A stretch of 64,000 nucleotides of DNA from Bemisia tabaci (Eukaryota > Arthropoda > Insecta > Hemiptera > Aleyrodidae): assembly GCF_918797505.1 (NCBI RefSeq), contig NC_092793.1, positions 45,682,243 through 45,746,242 of the forward strand, in the 5' to 3' direction. The stretch's first letter is position 1. Each line of letters begins with the position of its first letter. The translations under genes were made by a program, and so were the position numbers. This document shows, one piece after another, positions 1 through 11,319 of this stretch. The notes under the pieces were generated by a model. That model had not been told where the DNA came from. It searched no databases and was given only the letters and a program-made list of their open reading frames with translations.

Positions 1-648
1 AAAAATACACATGTCCATCAGATTGTATCATTGTAAACATTAGCTTTTATTTTCCTAAAAGATAATTGATAAACAGTTATTCTTGACAATATCTCTGCAA
101 AGCTTTTCACTCATTGCAAAATATTAATGGAAAATAAGGGTACTTGGATACAAATGGTCAGTTATTTTTTGAAAATGAAAAGTACTTAGTTGGGGATTTT
201 TAAATATAGTAATGGATCTTCACATTTTTTTATTTAAACCATTCATATTCGGTAAAAAGACGAGCTACCCATATCTTCTCCCCAACAATGATGCACTCTC
301 CTCCTCTTTCTTTACGTAAAAAAATTTATGAACCAGTTCACCAGTAGATGGATTCAATACTTTGGTTAACTTCTTCTAAGTCAAATCGCAGAGGGACCAG
401 ATTGTTAGTCCCACTTAGAGAGAAATTCCACCTAGAGGGCTTTTAGTTCTTACGCAAAATTCTATGGGACCTTAAAAAAGTTTGACTTAGAGGAAAATTC
501 TACTTCAGGAGCGTTCAATTTAGATAAGGTTCACTGTAGCTTGGCCTACCTACTACCATTGATTCAGGATGACTAATTTTGAAGGCTATTGTTTTGTTGA
601 GGAGAGAAAAAAAATTTAAAAAAGATGTTTCATCTACCAAAATGTAAA
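1..648. other. AT-rich sequence 3' of ATP23, no feature seen
   Basis: I see no gene or clear repeat here. A run of GAG-rich phrases at 390-500 (cttagag, ctagagg) looks loosely repetitive but has no measurable unit. Confidence 0.4.
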
Positions 649-654
649 TTTATT
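649..654 (-). terminator. ATP23 polyadenylation signal
   Basis: A canonical AATAAA lies on the minus strand about 75 bases past the ATP23 stop. It is the first such hexamer after the stop and a fitting 3' UTR length. Confidence 0.6.
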
Positions 655-727
655 ACTAGATTACAAGTTAAACATAAAAACAACTCATAGAAAAACAACA
701 ATCATACCTTCATAATTGAAACACTAC

Positions 728-922
728 CTATAAGTAACCAAGGTTCATTGCTTCTTCGCATGCTAGTTCAATGTCAACTTTGCTGCCTCTCGGTCGCCTA
801 CCAATGGGCTCCAAATCATTGTAACAGCGATCAAAAACTCTGTCTATGGCCGCAAGGCCATCTTCCTGTGAGCAATTCCTTGCAGCCATCATCGAAAGAA
901 ACGCTTTCTTTTTCACACAGTC
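728..922 (-). CDS. ATP23: ATP23 exon 5 (C-terminus and stop)
   Basis: The exon encodes residues 188-251, starting with DCVKKKAFLSMMAARN and containing CYNDLEPIGRRPRG. The TAG stop is at 730-728. The acceptor is TTTGATGTCCAG. The tail after GRR (SKVDIELACEEAMNLGYL) is not conserved in a way that I can place. Confidence 0.92.
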   Translation of the reverse strand, partial: DCVKKKAFLSMMAARNCSQEDGLAAIDRVFDRCYNDLEPIGRRPRGSKVDIELACEEAMNLGYL

Positions 923-3900
923 CTGGACATCAAATAAAAATAATAAGTTAGTAATCATCATGTTGAGGCTTGGGTAATTTAAAATAAAATAGGGCTTATA
1001 TAGGGGCTTATATAGAGAGACAGCCAATCAGGGAGTCCAAAAATTAGCTGTCCACACAATTTATTCAAAATCACCGAATGTAAAGCCCTTTGCGTCAGAT
1101 AGTCTATTTCAAAGTCCTAAAAATTAGTGGGAATTACTTGTAAATTTTAAGTTTCGGCATTTAATGGAGTTGTTGCATGAAGCTGAAGCATCAATTTTTC
1201 ATTTAACCATCTGGGAATACCTACAATTTAGCAAGAAACACAACAGTACCAATAATAACGCCATTGAGGATGATTTTAAATGGATAGTTAATGCATGTTT
1301 CTAATCTCTTTGGAATTTCCAAGAAGGCTAAAAATACCTACTGCATTTACAGCCATAGGAAGAAATGTGCTTCTTGAGCTCCTCAAAAATAAATGGAGTC
1401 ATAGCCATAGAAGCGTTTATAGCTGCAGAAACGAAAGTTTGTGTCTGGCCATTAAAGCTATGAATAGCCCTTTTTTAAAAGGTACCTATTGACCATATTC
1501 CAACTTCTTGCACAAACATAACACTGAATGCTAGGGAGATGCCCGAGATGATAAGTTGGAGAAAAACCCATCCAAAATTCTAATCTGGCATGAGCCAGTC
1601 AAAAAATTGCCGGAGTAAGATGCAAATTTACACCCTCTATTAGCACAAAATAAACTTAACTCCTCATGTCTAATTTTTAGGACTCTTGAAAGACTAGAAG
1701 GTTCTAGAAAAGTTCATTGAGATCTAAAGATTTGATTCTTTGATCCATTTAACAAAATTTGCTCTACCAAAAATTTTGCCTCCCTAGACTAGGAATGCTT
1801 TTCCAGTGACCTGTCACACTTTCAAAAGATAATTGTAGAGCATTGAATGCATGAGCCGGTACATTTTAGTCTCTCTGGATTGTATCTGCCGGTTTGTTTT
1901 GAATGTTTAAAGAGAGTTAGTTTACTTGGTGTGACTTTCGTTTGGTTACCCCGAAGAGCGAAAAGACATTTCATTTACCTGGTGTGACTTTCGTAACTTA
2001 AAGGGAGAAAAGTCATTTCTCACAAAACCGCTGAGCCATGAGCAGTGGGTCATATTAGCAGCTCTTATTTCAGTGCAGGCTACATGATCCAAATTTTTGA
2101 AGTCAAGTTTGTGATTACACGCATCATACATGTGAATCATTTCATGTGCTAGAATACCATTGATATATCCTTCTGAATTTGCTGTGTTGTGACATATTAC
2201 AACCTGAAAAAAAAGCATATAGATACAATGTCTGCTACAGCATGTACAATTTTTTTTTATAAAAATGTTAATTTAAGTAAGATTTGAAGATTTAGAAGTT
2301 GGAAACTGACATTTTGTGGATACTCCCTACCTCCTATCCCTTTAGGTGTATCTGTCCAAAAAGTCGCGGACTGGTCCTGTATTTCAAATCTAAGCCAGAA
2401 AACTAAGCTAGCAACGGACTTCTTTCTTGGCGCTGCTCACCAGACCTTCGAAACCATTCAAGATGGAACTTGATGAAATAGCCAAAATCCAGTCAAATCG
2501 TCTCTGACAGTAACAATATTAATTCTTATAAAAATTCCAACGTGTCAGAGTCATGGACTGCACTCTTTTTGTGACAAAATCAACATGAAAAGTTGAAAGT
2601 TGAAAAAGAATCAACATGAAAACAAGTCTGGGTTTGTACCTCCTTAGCAGATGAAATAACTTTCACTTTAAGTCAATCTGGAAAATTCAAGGGACAAAAA
2701 TTCAAGAAGAACGTTAAAAACATTTACCTGGTTCATATTAAAATCATACCCGCCATGAACTCGTATATCGCATAATTCACAGGATATGTGTCGTCTGAAG
2801 TCAAAAGGACTGGAAAATCAACAAAGATTGAATAAATTAGACACAGATTTGAAATTTGAGATGCACAAACTGTACTTCTTCAAACATCTTCAGTTTATGG
2901 GGTATAACTGAGCTCTCCGATAAATATCAAATGCTGAAAATGGGAATACAAATTCTCATTTAACCTCATGACTCTCTCGGCCAATCTTGAGATTGACAGG
3001 GCTTGGGGACAGTAGTTGTCGAAAATGCATTTTGTTCCTGCGAACAAAGACAGGATGGAAAAACCCTCATCTGAAGAAAAATAAGCAAGTTCTGATCAAT
3101 AATTTAATTATAATGCAATGCTTAATTATTCAGTAGTTTTTCTTTCACTTTAAAAAAGAAAAATCTCCATTTTTTTGGTAGGTGTTCATGGTGGGTTGGT
3201 TCTGTTCCTCTAAATTGGTGGAGTAAGCAATTAATTTTTCTTGGGGCAGGACAAATTCATGAACAGAAATTCATGTTCTTAGAGTTTCTGCAATAAAAGT
3301 TAGTGATAAATGCTTGATATGTAAGTAGTGAGATTTAAATATTTACCAGCCGGATGAATTTAAGGCACCCATCATTAGTTTTATAATGGGACCTGGAAAA
3401 ATAAAATATAGGGTTAAAAAACATCAGTTGAGAACTATCAGTATTTTTATAGCAATGTTATCTTGCCCTCAAATATATTAGGTACATACTACTCTTGTCT
3501 GTTCTGATGATTCAAAATAAAATCCGAGCACTACGTAAGTTATTTGATACGCATATGTGACTGTTCACAAGGAAAAAAACTTGGGAGCCAAAAAAATCAA
3601 ATTTGAGTTATTAGCAACACTGCTTGGAGATATATTTATTTTAGAGACATTGTAGGATGAAAAATGCACACAAATTTTAAACCTTACCAAGGGGGTAAAC
3701 TAGAATGAAAGCGGATACTTGCATTGCCAAAAATGGACTATCCGCTCGTATAAAATTATGTGTGTTTGAATGAGCAATGCTGTTGCTCTTAGTCTGCTTA
3801 TTCTAGAATTCTAACCAGTTTTGAAAAGTTTTATTAATTTAATCAGCATTTCGGTGCTCTAATCTACAGATTTTCAAAGTTTCCACGAGGTTATGTTGGT

Positions 3901-4953
3901 AAGTTTTCGAGAAATTTACCACTAAAATCCTTTAAATGCTTTGCTTATGGACGTGTTTACCTTTGCTTCAGCTTCAAAACATGTTAAGTACCAATCAGAA
4001 AATGGATAGTCCATTATTTTTACTTAAAATTTTCAGCCAAAATATGGATGATGACCCCTAGGTATGAGCCTGAAGAAACATCTAAAACCAAAAATTTTGC
4101 AAAATTCAGGGAAATGAAAGCAGAATCCTGTTCGGAAAATAATTTCGCATTTGATATAGTTATTGATTCCTGAATCGTATGCAAAGTTTCCTTCCAAACA
4201 GGAACCTTCATTCCTTTCCCTAAATTTTGCAAATCTTTTGGTTGAAGATGATTCCTTAGGCTCCTGCGCAAGTGCTGAGGACTTTTTTTTAAAAAAAATT
4301 CAAAATCTGCAGAGATTTTAGACCTAAGCAACGCGATACCTTGCATGCCAGCAGCCTGTGCGTTTGTTGAAAGTTTGTGTTTGTCGGGTACACATGGATG
4401 ACAAAGGTTAAAAGGCAGAGCGCGATTGGTCAGCTATGTCTTATCACTGCTTTGTCATGCCTAAGTCGGGTAGAACTCACGAAAAGTCAACGGCACTTCT
4501 TAAGTTTCCGACAGTATGTCATCCATTCCACCTGGCAAAGGCAGAATAAGGCAGCGATAAGACATAGCCAACCAATCACACTTCGCCTTTTAATTAATGT
4601 CATCTAAATCTACCCGACAAATACAAAATTTCAACAATCAGGCTGCAGTTCGACTGCGTCAGAGAGCTTGACAAATCACCTTAAGTTGCAAATGTCAAGA
4701 TGATGCAAGAGTTCCTATTGCAAAAACACAAACTAAAGAACTTACTATTCAATATAAGTCTATAAACTCTTTGTTCACAAGCAATTTTGTTACGGTTATC
4801 TCTTGCAGGATCCACTTTCAATCCAGCAAAGGTTCTTTGCCATGCAGATTTCCTCTCAGGGTATAGATCATAACCGTAGTCTTTCAACATTACATCGTCG
4901 ATGAATTCAGTTTGGTTCGATGATTTTTGTGCGTCTCCTTTCTCGCCGCTCAT
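728..4953 (-). CDS. ATP23: ATP23 mitochondrial inner-membrane metalloprotease, complete five-exon gene
   Basis: The coding parts are complement 4953-4746, 3392-3347, 2809-2728, 2203-1979 and 922-728. They join in frame through GT/AG introns into 251 codons, close to the roughly 246 residues of human ATP23 (XRCC6BP1). The M76-type zinc protease motif HEMIH sits at residues 132-136, followed by conserved cysteines and the CTEIRAAN stretch (155-162), a C-x2-C pair at 95/98, and the C-terminal YNDLEPIGR block (221-229). In yeast the enzyme matures the mitochondrial ATP synthase subunit Atp6 and acts in the intermembrane space; I infer the same here from homology. The start is supported by an in-frame TAA four codons upstream of the ATG. 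Introns are about 1353, 537, 524 and 1056 bases; the first contains an inverted-repeat transposon. No alternative identity is plausible. Confidence 0.95.
1979..2203 (-). CDS. ATP23: ATP23 exon 4 (catalytic HEMIH exon)
   Basis: The exon encodes residues 113-187, with the zinc ligands and catalytic glutamate in HEMIHMYD and the conserved HVACTEIRAANMTHC segment. The donor is CACCAG/GTAAAT at 1979/1978. A duplicated copy of the exon end and donor lies 54 bases further downstream, described under findings. Confidence 0.93.
2728..2809 (-). CDS. ATP23: ATP23 exon 3 (cysteine-pair region)
   Basis: The exon encodes residues 85-112, including ISCELC (Cys95 and Cys98) and GGYDFNMNQ, a segment conserved in the family. 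It is bounded by TTTTCCAG and GTAAATG. It ends in phase 0, as needed for exon 4. Confidence 0.9.
3347..3392 (-). CDS. ATP23: ATP23 exon 2 (46-bp small exon)
   Basis: This small exon is too short for an ordinary open-frame search. It is bounded by TTTTCCAG and GTAAAT and encodes SPIIKLMMGALNSSGC with both end codons split. It aligns with the helix before the cysteine pair in ATP23 proteins. Phases 1 and 2 fit the flanking exons exactly. Confidence 0.88.
4380..4621. mobile_element. Inverted-repeat element in ATP23 intron 1
   Basis: The ends TTTGTCGGGTA and TACCCGACAAA are inverted. The arms of about 60 bp share the blocks TTGGTCAGCTATGTCTTATC and its imperfect inverse. It lies in intron 1, between exon 1 and exon 2. 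There is no coding capacity, so it is a non-autonomous MITE-type element. Confidence 0.75.
4746..4953 (-). CDS. ATP23: ATP23 exon 1 (start codon)
   Basis: The exon encodes residues 1-69 plus the first base of codon 70. It starts at ATG 4953-4951 and ends before GTAAGT at 4745. The opening is hydrophilic (MSGEKGDAQ), and I see no typical mitochondrial presequence. The acidic/aromatic YGYDLYPER region lies in the middle. Confidence 0.9.
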
Positions 4954-5101
4954 CTTGTCAATTTAAACGAATTTATATACACCGAGAACTAAAACTACGA
5001 ATAAAGACAAACGATTAAAGACGCACAATAATTATTAAAGGGTACTATAATGCATGTACATGCTTATTATAATCACAGCATGCAAATTGCAAACCGGACC
5101 G

Positions 5102-5731
5102 GACTGAAACCAAGATCCATCCAGGTCAGTCATTGCGCAGATTTCCCCGCTCGGGGTAAGCCCCTTTCCATTGGCTCGTGACGTCAGCATTACTGCCGCG
5201 AAAACCAGAAAAGTCGGAAACAATGCTTTTCTTATGGGAGAGAGCAAATTTTTCTTAATGAATCATTTAAATTTCTTACTTTTAAATCCTTTGAAACTTT
5301 CTGTGTGTCGAAAAGAACGTTTAGACATTAGCATTCAGGGTTTCGATTTTGCCGAATTTGTGTTCTTTCATTTTTACAGTTTACTCTGCATCAGCCATTT
5401 TTACACGCGAATCTATACCACTAGATGGCTTGTTACATCGCTGACTTCAAAAATCATTTAAAAATATAAAAACGCAAATTCAGCTGAATTGAAACCCTTG
5501 ACGCTAATTTCTAAACGTTCCTTTCGACACTCAGAAAGCTTCAAAGAATTTAAAAGTAAGAAATTTAATGATTCATTATGAAAAATTTGTTCTCTCCCAT
5601 AAGAAAAGCATTGTTTCCGACATTTCTGGTTTTCGCGGCAGTAATGCTGACGTCATGCGCAGAAGATTCTCATTTGGGTTTCGGGAATGACTGACCTATA
5701 TGGATGGATCTTGACTGAAACTGAATACACC
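5102..5731. mobile_element. Long fold-back element upstream of ATP23
   Basis: Two arms of about 200 bp face each other. The block around GTGACGTCAGCATTACTGCC at 5178-5198 is matched inversely near 5635-5656, and AAGATCCATCC at 5112 is matched near 5700. The arms are interrupted by small indels. Apparent open frames here are mirror images of the same repeat. Confidence 0.75.
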
Positions 5732-5752
5732 ACTCTTATCAGTGATCAGTAT

Positions 5753-6037
5753 AGGCCTCGATAGACGATCAAATTCCCGAACCAATTCCGATCAAAGTAG
5801 CATCAAAGTGTCGGGAGTCATCAGTCTGAAATTCATTAATTTGCTTCATTTTAAAATGAAAACTTGACAGAAATGTTTCCTGTGGCAGGAAATGATGAAT
5901 GATGGCACTCCGGTCTGATCTTACTTTGATCAAAAAAGTACGGCCCGTCAAAATTTGATGGTAGATGGTGACCACCAGTCATCAGCATGTCTACTTTGAT
6001 CGGAATTGGTTCGGAATTTGATCGTCTATGGAGGCCT
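5753..6037. mobile_element. MITE family A, copy 1
   Basis: The ends AGGCCTCGATAGACGATC and the inverse at 6018-6037 flank a 285-bp body. The 3-bp flanks are TAT on both sides (5750-5752, 6038-6040), a possible target duplication. A second copy in the opposite orientation lies at 48200-48483. Small open frames in both copies read alike because the copies are alike, not because they are genes. Confidence 0.8.
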
Positions 6038-6040
6038 TAT

Positions 6041-6210
6041 AGCCCTTTCCACACGTTGCAAGTTTTGCTGCAAGTGAGCCGAAAGTGGGAGTCATCACTC
6101 ATCGATGATCGTGAAATTTGCGTCCCGCCCGCAAATTTCACGATCATCGATGAGTGATGACTCCACTTTCGGCTCACTTGCAGCAAAACTTGCAACGTGT
6201 GGAAAGGGCT
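6041..6210. mobile_element. Near-perfect 170-bp palindrome
   Basis: Arms of about 82 bases start AGCCCTTTCCACACG and end with the inverse. They are separated by a few bases around 6123-6128 and differ essentially by one inserted G. It directly abuts the end of MITE A copy 1. It is probably a very young fold-back element. Confidence 0.75.
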
Positions 6211-6699
6211 CATCAGTGCAACAATGTTTACAAGAACCATTCATCAGTGACACCGGTTTGCACCGATTCCAGCAATGATAGTTGCCAGATTTCTTAACAA
6301 TTAGAAAAAAAACCTTGAAATTTTACTTTTCAGGATGATTGTCCAAGGAAAACGGCAACAACGAATGGATGTAGCTGCTCCGTATGGCGTATTCTCGTGA
6401 TTTGAAGGCGATTCAAAGCCCCCGACTTGGCGAACGAATTTGATGAAGAATCCAAATTAATTTAAGAAGTACACGAATATCGCTCGTCAAAGAGGACTAC
6501 CTAATCCCATTTCTCAAATTGGTATCAGACAAAAATTTTGAATAGAAAACTTTAAATTCTAATGATGTGTCATCACAATCACAATACATAATTCCGTAAG
6601 CCCGATCCGTCGGGTTAAAATTCAGCGGGAACCGCCGCGCGGGCCGATCGACCGGGCACGTGGGGCACGTGTGGTACCGGCTTGACCATGGGCTTTGGA

Positions 6700-8045
6700 G
6701 TTGAGAATTTTAAAAAATTGACTAAAAATTCGAGTTTTCCGTTGAAAAATACCGTGTGATACCGCGTTTCACAAGACTCGAACAAACCGAAACCGAGATA
6801 GCATTTTAGCCCACGTCCGCCATCTTGAATTTGAGACTTTTAAAAAAATGGACTAAAAATTCGAGTTTCCCGTCGAAAAATACCACCTGACACCGAATTT
6901 CAGAAAAATCCATCGAACAGGGGCCGAGATAGCATTTTAAGCCATTTCGGATTTTCGAATTTTGAATTTTTTGAATTTTGACAGATTTTGATTTAAAACG
7001 CGTGATCCCCAAAATCGAAGCTCAGATTCGGATTCCTAGTAAAAAATCGATGCGATTTCATGTATCATACACTGACACCGAATTTCAGGAGAATCCATCA
7101 AACAGGAGTCGAGATGGCATTTTAAGCCACTTCAGTCATTTCGGATTTTTGAAGTTGAAAATTTTTACTTAAAACGCGTGATACCCAAAATCGAAGATCA
7201 GATTCGGATTCCTCGTAAAAAATCGATGTGATTTCATGTATCATACCCTGACACCGAATTTCAGGAGAATCCATCGAACAGGAGCCGAGATGGCATTTTA
7301 AGCCACGTCAGTCATTTCAGATTTTCGAATTTGGAAAATTTGACTTAAAACGCGTGATACCCAAAATCGAAGTTCAGATTCGGATTCCTCGTTAAAAATT
7401 GATACAATTTCATGTATCATACCCGAGCATAGCGTGAAGGAAAGAGACGTAACGCAACGTAGACATACTGATTCGAGCATATGAATGCAACGTGGCAACA
7501 TGGGTCAGCGGGGCTCAGTGGGTCAGCGGAGGAGGAAGAATAAGAATTTATCGTGAGGAATTCCTCGCGACGAAACCGAACGCTTAGCCGGCGCTTATAG
7601 CGGCGCTTCCCCGTTCGGTTTCGCTCGGGCGACAGGCGGCGGCGTAGTTCAAAGGGGAAGTACGACAGAATCTCTACGCGTCGTTAAACCTTTTTCCTTC
7701 ACGCTATTTTAACATATGATACATGAATTCTCATCAATTTTTCACGAGAAATCCGAATCTGAGCTTAGATTTTCGATATTACGCATTTTAATCTATTTAA
7801 AATCGTAAGAGAATTTACAGAATTGTCCTTGAAAATTGATCACACATTAGTGTTTTTTTACGTCATTAAACCTCTTTCCATCACGCTATTCTAACATATG
7901 ATGCATAAAATCTCATCAATTTTTCACGAGGAATCCGAATCTGAGCTTAGATTTTGGATATTACGCGTTTTTTAATCTATTTAAAATCGTAGGAGAAATT
8001 ACAGAAATGTCCTTGAAAATTGATCACACATTAGTGATTTTTTAC
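6700..8045. repeat. Tandem and inverted repeat array
   Basis: Units start AAAACGCGTGAT at 6995, 7171 and 7347, giving a period of 176 bases; degenerate earlier units begin near 6720. After a central spacer (7440-7680), related units return in inverted orientation as two copies about 180 bases apart (starting near 7683 and 7860, GTTAAACC and ATTAAACC). The spacer holds a hairpin with arms CGAAACCGAACG and CGTTCGGTTTCG (about 7573-7628). It could be the body of a larger transposon or satellite-like DNA. Confidence 0.7.
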
Positions 8046-8790
8046 CCCGTTTTTCTTCTACGTTCACGTAATGAAATTAGATCAACAGTTGACTCATCGA
8101 CAAGTCTAGCCTAACCCCCCAGAATCGGTCTAAAGGGCGAACGATTTAATCAGATAAGATGGCGGTCCTAGTTTCCGGGCAATTGCGGTTTAATGGAAGC
8201 TGCGATGAGGAGAAACGGAAGATTTGCGAAACTCGGGCGGATATTAAGTGAGAAACCAGGTAGGGGGAAGGCTTTCTTCCCGAAAAGTTAGTGCTCCTGC
8301 CAACTTACATTGTTACTGGAGCATTGTATAGCAGGTTGTGGGAAACTATTTTTTTGCAGCAACAACCAATTGGATCGCATTTTGCAAAAAGGAACTAAGA
8401 GCATTTCAATGTTGCTAGGCTTGTGCAACTTAGGTACATTCTTTGCAAAAAGTAAACTTTGCGACGGCAATTTTCGTCTTGAATTCATAGTTTATTGGGA
8501 GTAGAGGTGAAACTAGTTTAGATGATCGTTTATGTTTGCAAGGTTAGCGACATTGGAATGCTCCTTGCTACGTGAAATTCTGATGAAGAATCATGTATCA
8601 GAGTGCTTGAATTTGCACCTTGCTTAATGGTCCATTCAATCTAGAAAAGCTAACATACAGACCTTTCTTAACTTTTCTCAGAGAAAATATTTTATCGGGG
8701 GAAATGAGGCAACGTTGGAGTACTCATACGGCGTCGAAACACAGCATGGAATTTTTAAGCCCCATTGTTAGATGCCGTGATTATCCTAAC
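8046..8790. other. Unassigned intergenic sequence
   Basis: I see no gene. A short piece at 8700-8735 (GAGGCAACGTTGGAGTACTC, then ATACGGCG) resembles one end of the CTGCCGTGC family described at 15979. Confidence 0.3.
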
Positions 8791-8794
8791 GCAA

Positions 8795-8960
8795 GTTCGA
8801 ATGCCGAAACACGCTGCGGTCGGCATCAAACTCATATCAGTGCCTGCAAGCCTGCAAGAATACTTCATGCATTGCGCCAAACAGTGCGGTCGGCGTCGAG
8901 CGCATGTTAGCGCCTACAAGACTGCATGAATACCTACTTCTCGCATTGCACCAAACGCTA
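8795..8960 (-). repeat. 79-bp motif, two degenerate units
   Basis: Two units containing GCCTACAAGACTGCATGAAT and GCATTGCGCCAAAC lie in reverse orientation. They belong to the module found in tandem at 35.6, 37.4 and 56.7 kb. No hAT ends are seen around them. Confidence 0.65.
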
Positions 8961-9385
8961 TGCAAGAGTTATTTGCGGTAACTATCCGATTACGGGTGTA
9001 GGCACATTGCCGCTAGCTGGATTGATGGCACACCACACTGCATGAAGATGACTCGACACTCGACTGCACTCCCTTCCCTGGCTTGCGCGACACTCAAATC
9101 GCCGCGAGACTAGGTCAACGCGTCATTTCATTTGCCGGTCCCTGCCCGGTTTTTACCCCAATTAATGGGTAAATATGTATTTTAATTGCAACGATTCAGA
9201 AACTCGGACGATGTTTAAACGATGCAGCAATCCTGAAACTTGAATCGCATAAAATTAATTTTGGTTTAATAAAAAGAAAACAGAACAAACGAATATATCG
9301 CATCAAAATGTGTTGTGATTTTAAGTACTTTTAGTCATTCCGGAAATTTTGAAACTTCTAAACTACCTACTGTACGTAGCTTTTA

Positions 9386-10412
9386 CATAGGTTGTCCCAA
9401 AAGTACTGCACGTTTTTTTTTTTGGACGAACGGTAGCAGATATCAAAATGCGGTTTGTGTAGTCTTAAAGACAGAGCAATTACCGATAAAACAACACAAA
9501 TCCGAGCTCTCTAAGTCAAAAAATGACCAAGTTACAGGGTTTTGAAAATGGCTTCCAGAGGGGACCCCTACGGAAATTTTAGCTTCTTTTCCGGGAAAAA
9601 AAACAAAGAGTTGATGTTTTTTTTTTTAGACGAACGGTAGCAGATATCAAAATGCGGTTTGTGTAGTCTTAAAGACGGCCAATTACCGATAAAACAAGAC
9701 AAATCCAAGCTCTCTAAGTCAAAAAATGACCAAGTTACAGTGTTTTGAAAATGACTTGTAGAGGTGACCACTCCAGGATTTTTAGCTTCTTTTCTGGAAA
9801 AAACAAAAATTTGATTAATCAAAAATTCTACAGAGAGATCATCGCGATCGAATGAAGTTGGCAACATGATATCAGCCCGGACCTTGCATCCTGCGATTTT
9901 TGGTTATTCCCTACGCTGAAAAAGGGCTTAAGAGGCAGGAAATTGAACTCCATCAACGAGATAGAAAGAGCTGTTGAAACTTTCTTGAAGAACATCAGGC
10001 AAGAAGAAAAAACATGTTTGAAGAAGTGGGAAGAACGGTTGCGGCGCTGTGTGGCAAGCGATGGAAGGTATTTTGAGAAGGAAACCAGTGTCCAGTCGTC
10101 AAGTGAAGAGGATTAAATGCCAGTAATCTTGGTAAGATTGTGTAAAATTGATTTAATAAAACCAATTGATCTTGAATCTTTAAATCTTTGTTTTTTTCCC
10201 CCCCAGAAAAGAAGCTAAATTTCCGTAGGGGTCCCCTCTGGAAGCCATTTTCAAAACCCTGTAACTTGGTCATTTTTTTGACTTAGAGAGCTCGGATTGT
10301 GTTGTTTTATTGGTAATTGCTCTGTCTTTAAGACTACACAAACCGCATTTTGATATCTGCTACCGTTCGTCCAAAATAAAAAAAACGTGCAGTACTTTTG
10401 GGACAACCTATG
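9386..10412 (+). mobile_element. mariner-type DNA transposon, internally deleted
   Basis: The ends CATAGGTTGTCCCAAAAGT are exactly inverted, with TA on each side (9384-9385, 10413-10414). The inverted similarity runs about 200 bases inward. The left end is partly duplicated (second copy 9628-9800). Inside lies only the 3' part of a transposase frame, so the copy cannot be autonomous. Confidence 0.88.
9856..10116 (+). pseudogene. mariner transposase, C-terminal remnant
   Basis: The open frame of about 86 codons begins right after a TGA at 9853 and ends at TAA 10114-10116. It contains ISPDLASCDFWLFPTLKK, the mariner signature around the third catalytic aspartate (DD34D family), followed by the usual LRGRK, KKWEERLRRCVASDGRYFEK-like tail. 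The catalytic core and DNA-binding domain upstream are missing. Confidence 0.85.
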
Positions 10413-10414
10413 TA

Positions 10415-11319
10415 TTTTAAAAAAACTTGGGAACTCCTCAGAAAAACTTTGTGTTGTGTGTAGCTTTTTAAAAACGGTGTTCAAAAATAAGACATAAAAA
10501 GTGGTGCATATATGACGTTGCAATCAAAGATAAATACGCTTTCTTTCGGGTGCACTCGTCGGCTTTTGAATCCATTCATCTATGAAATAAGTAAAACAGG
10601 GTTGTTCTACGATTTTTTATGTGTAGTTTTTTTCAGTGGTTGGCGGCCGCGTAGCGGCCACAGGCCCCTAGTGCACGAGTAAAAGTCAAAACAAAAAGAC
10701 ACACCTCTAGATAGAATCAGTGAACCTTGAGCGTTCACGTTGGATATTTTGAGAGACAACAACGCTTTGAAATTCAGCCTCGTGCATTAGGGTCATGAGT
10801 CCCTTGCACGCATTTATACTCTTTCGTATCCTCATGATTTGAAGGCGAATCAAAACCTCTGAATCGAATCTGAATAGGAATCCAACCGAATTATCGAATT
10901 GAATGAGAACTTTTTGAAGTTTTCTCATTCACTCGTCGAGGGGGACTGAATCCCACCCATTCAACTGGCATCAGGCAAAATTTTGAATCGAAACATTAAA
11001 GTTCTAGCGATTTGTCGTGCAAAAACAAAAGCTAAAAAAGACACCTCTGGATTTTTAGAGAGACAGGATCAAGACCGCGGATGGGTTCTTTCTTGCTATG
11101 TCCGTGTTGGTATCTTTCTCAAACAAACTTTGGGTCAATTAGAAAAAAAATTTCAAGATATTATCTGAAAAAAAAAACACGACCGGTGATTAGAGCAGTT
11201 ATGTACCTAAAAACTGCTCAATATTGTACAGAAAGATTTTTTGAGCTGTATGTGAAATACAAAAAGAAATTTTGCAACAAACTGAGGTTTTAATGGCACA
11301 ACTGTCTTTGCGTGTAAAA
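10415..11319. other. Unassigned sequence with one GC hairpin
   Basis: I see no gene. A hairpin GGCCGC-GTA-GCGGCC at 10645-10659 has a triloop like those in the repeat at 53.1 kb and stands out from its AT-rich surroundings. Confidence 0.35.

Noticed and set aside
5769..5975. Conserved 68-codon frame also found at 48261-48467
   Set aside because: The similarity reflects two copies of MITE A; the frame spans non-coding element sequence without a plausible start context.
6595..6665. CG-rich phrase reminiscent of ribosomal DNA (CAGCGGGAACCGCCGCG)
   Set aside because: Only a short GC-rich stretch; no extended rRNA-like sequence follows.
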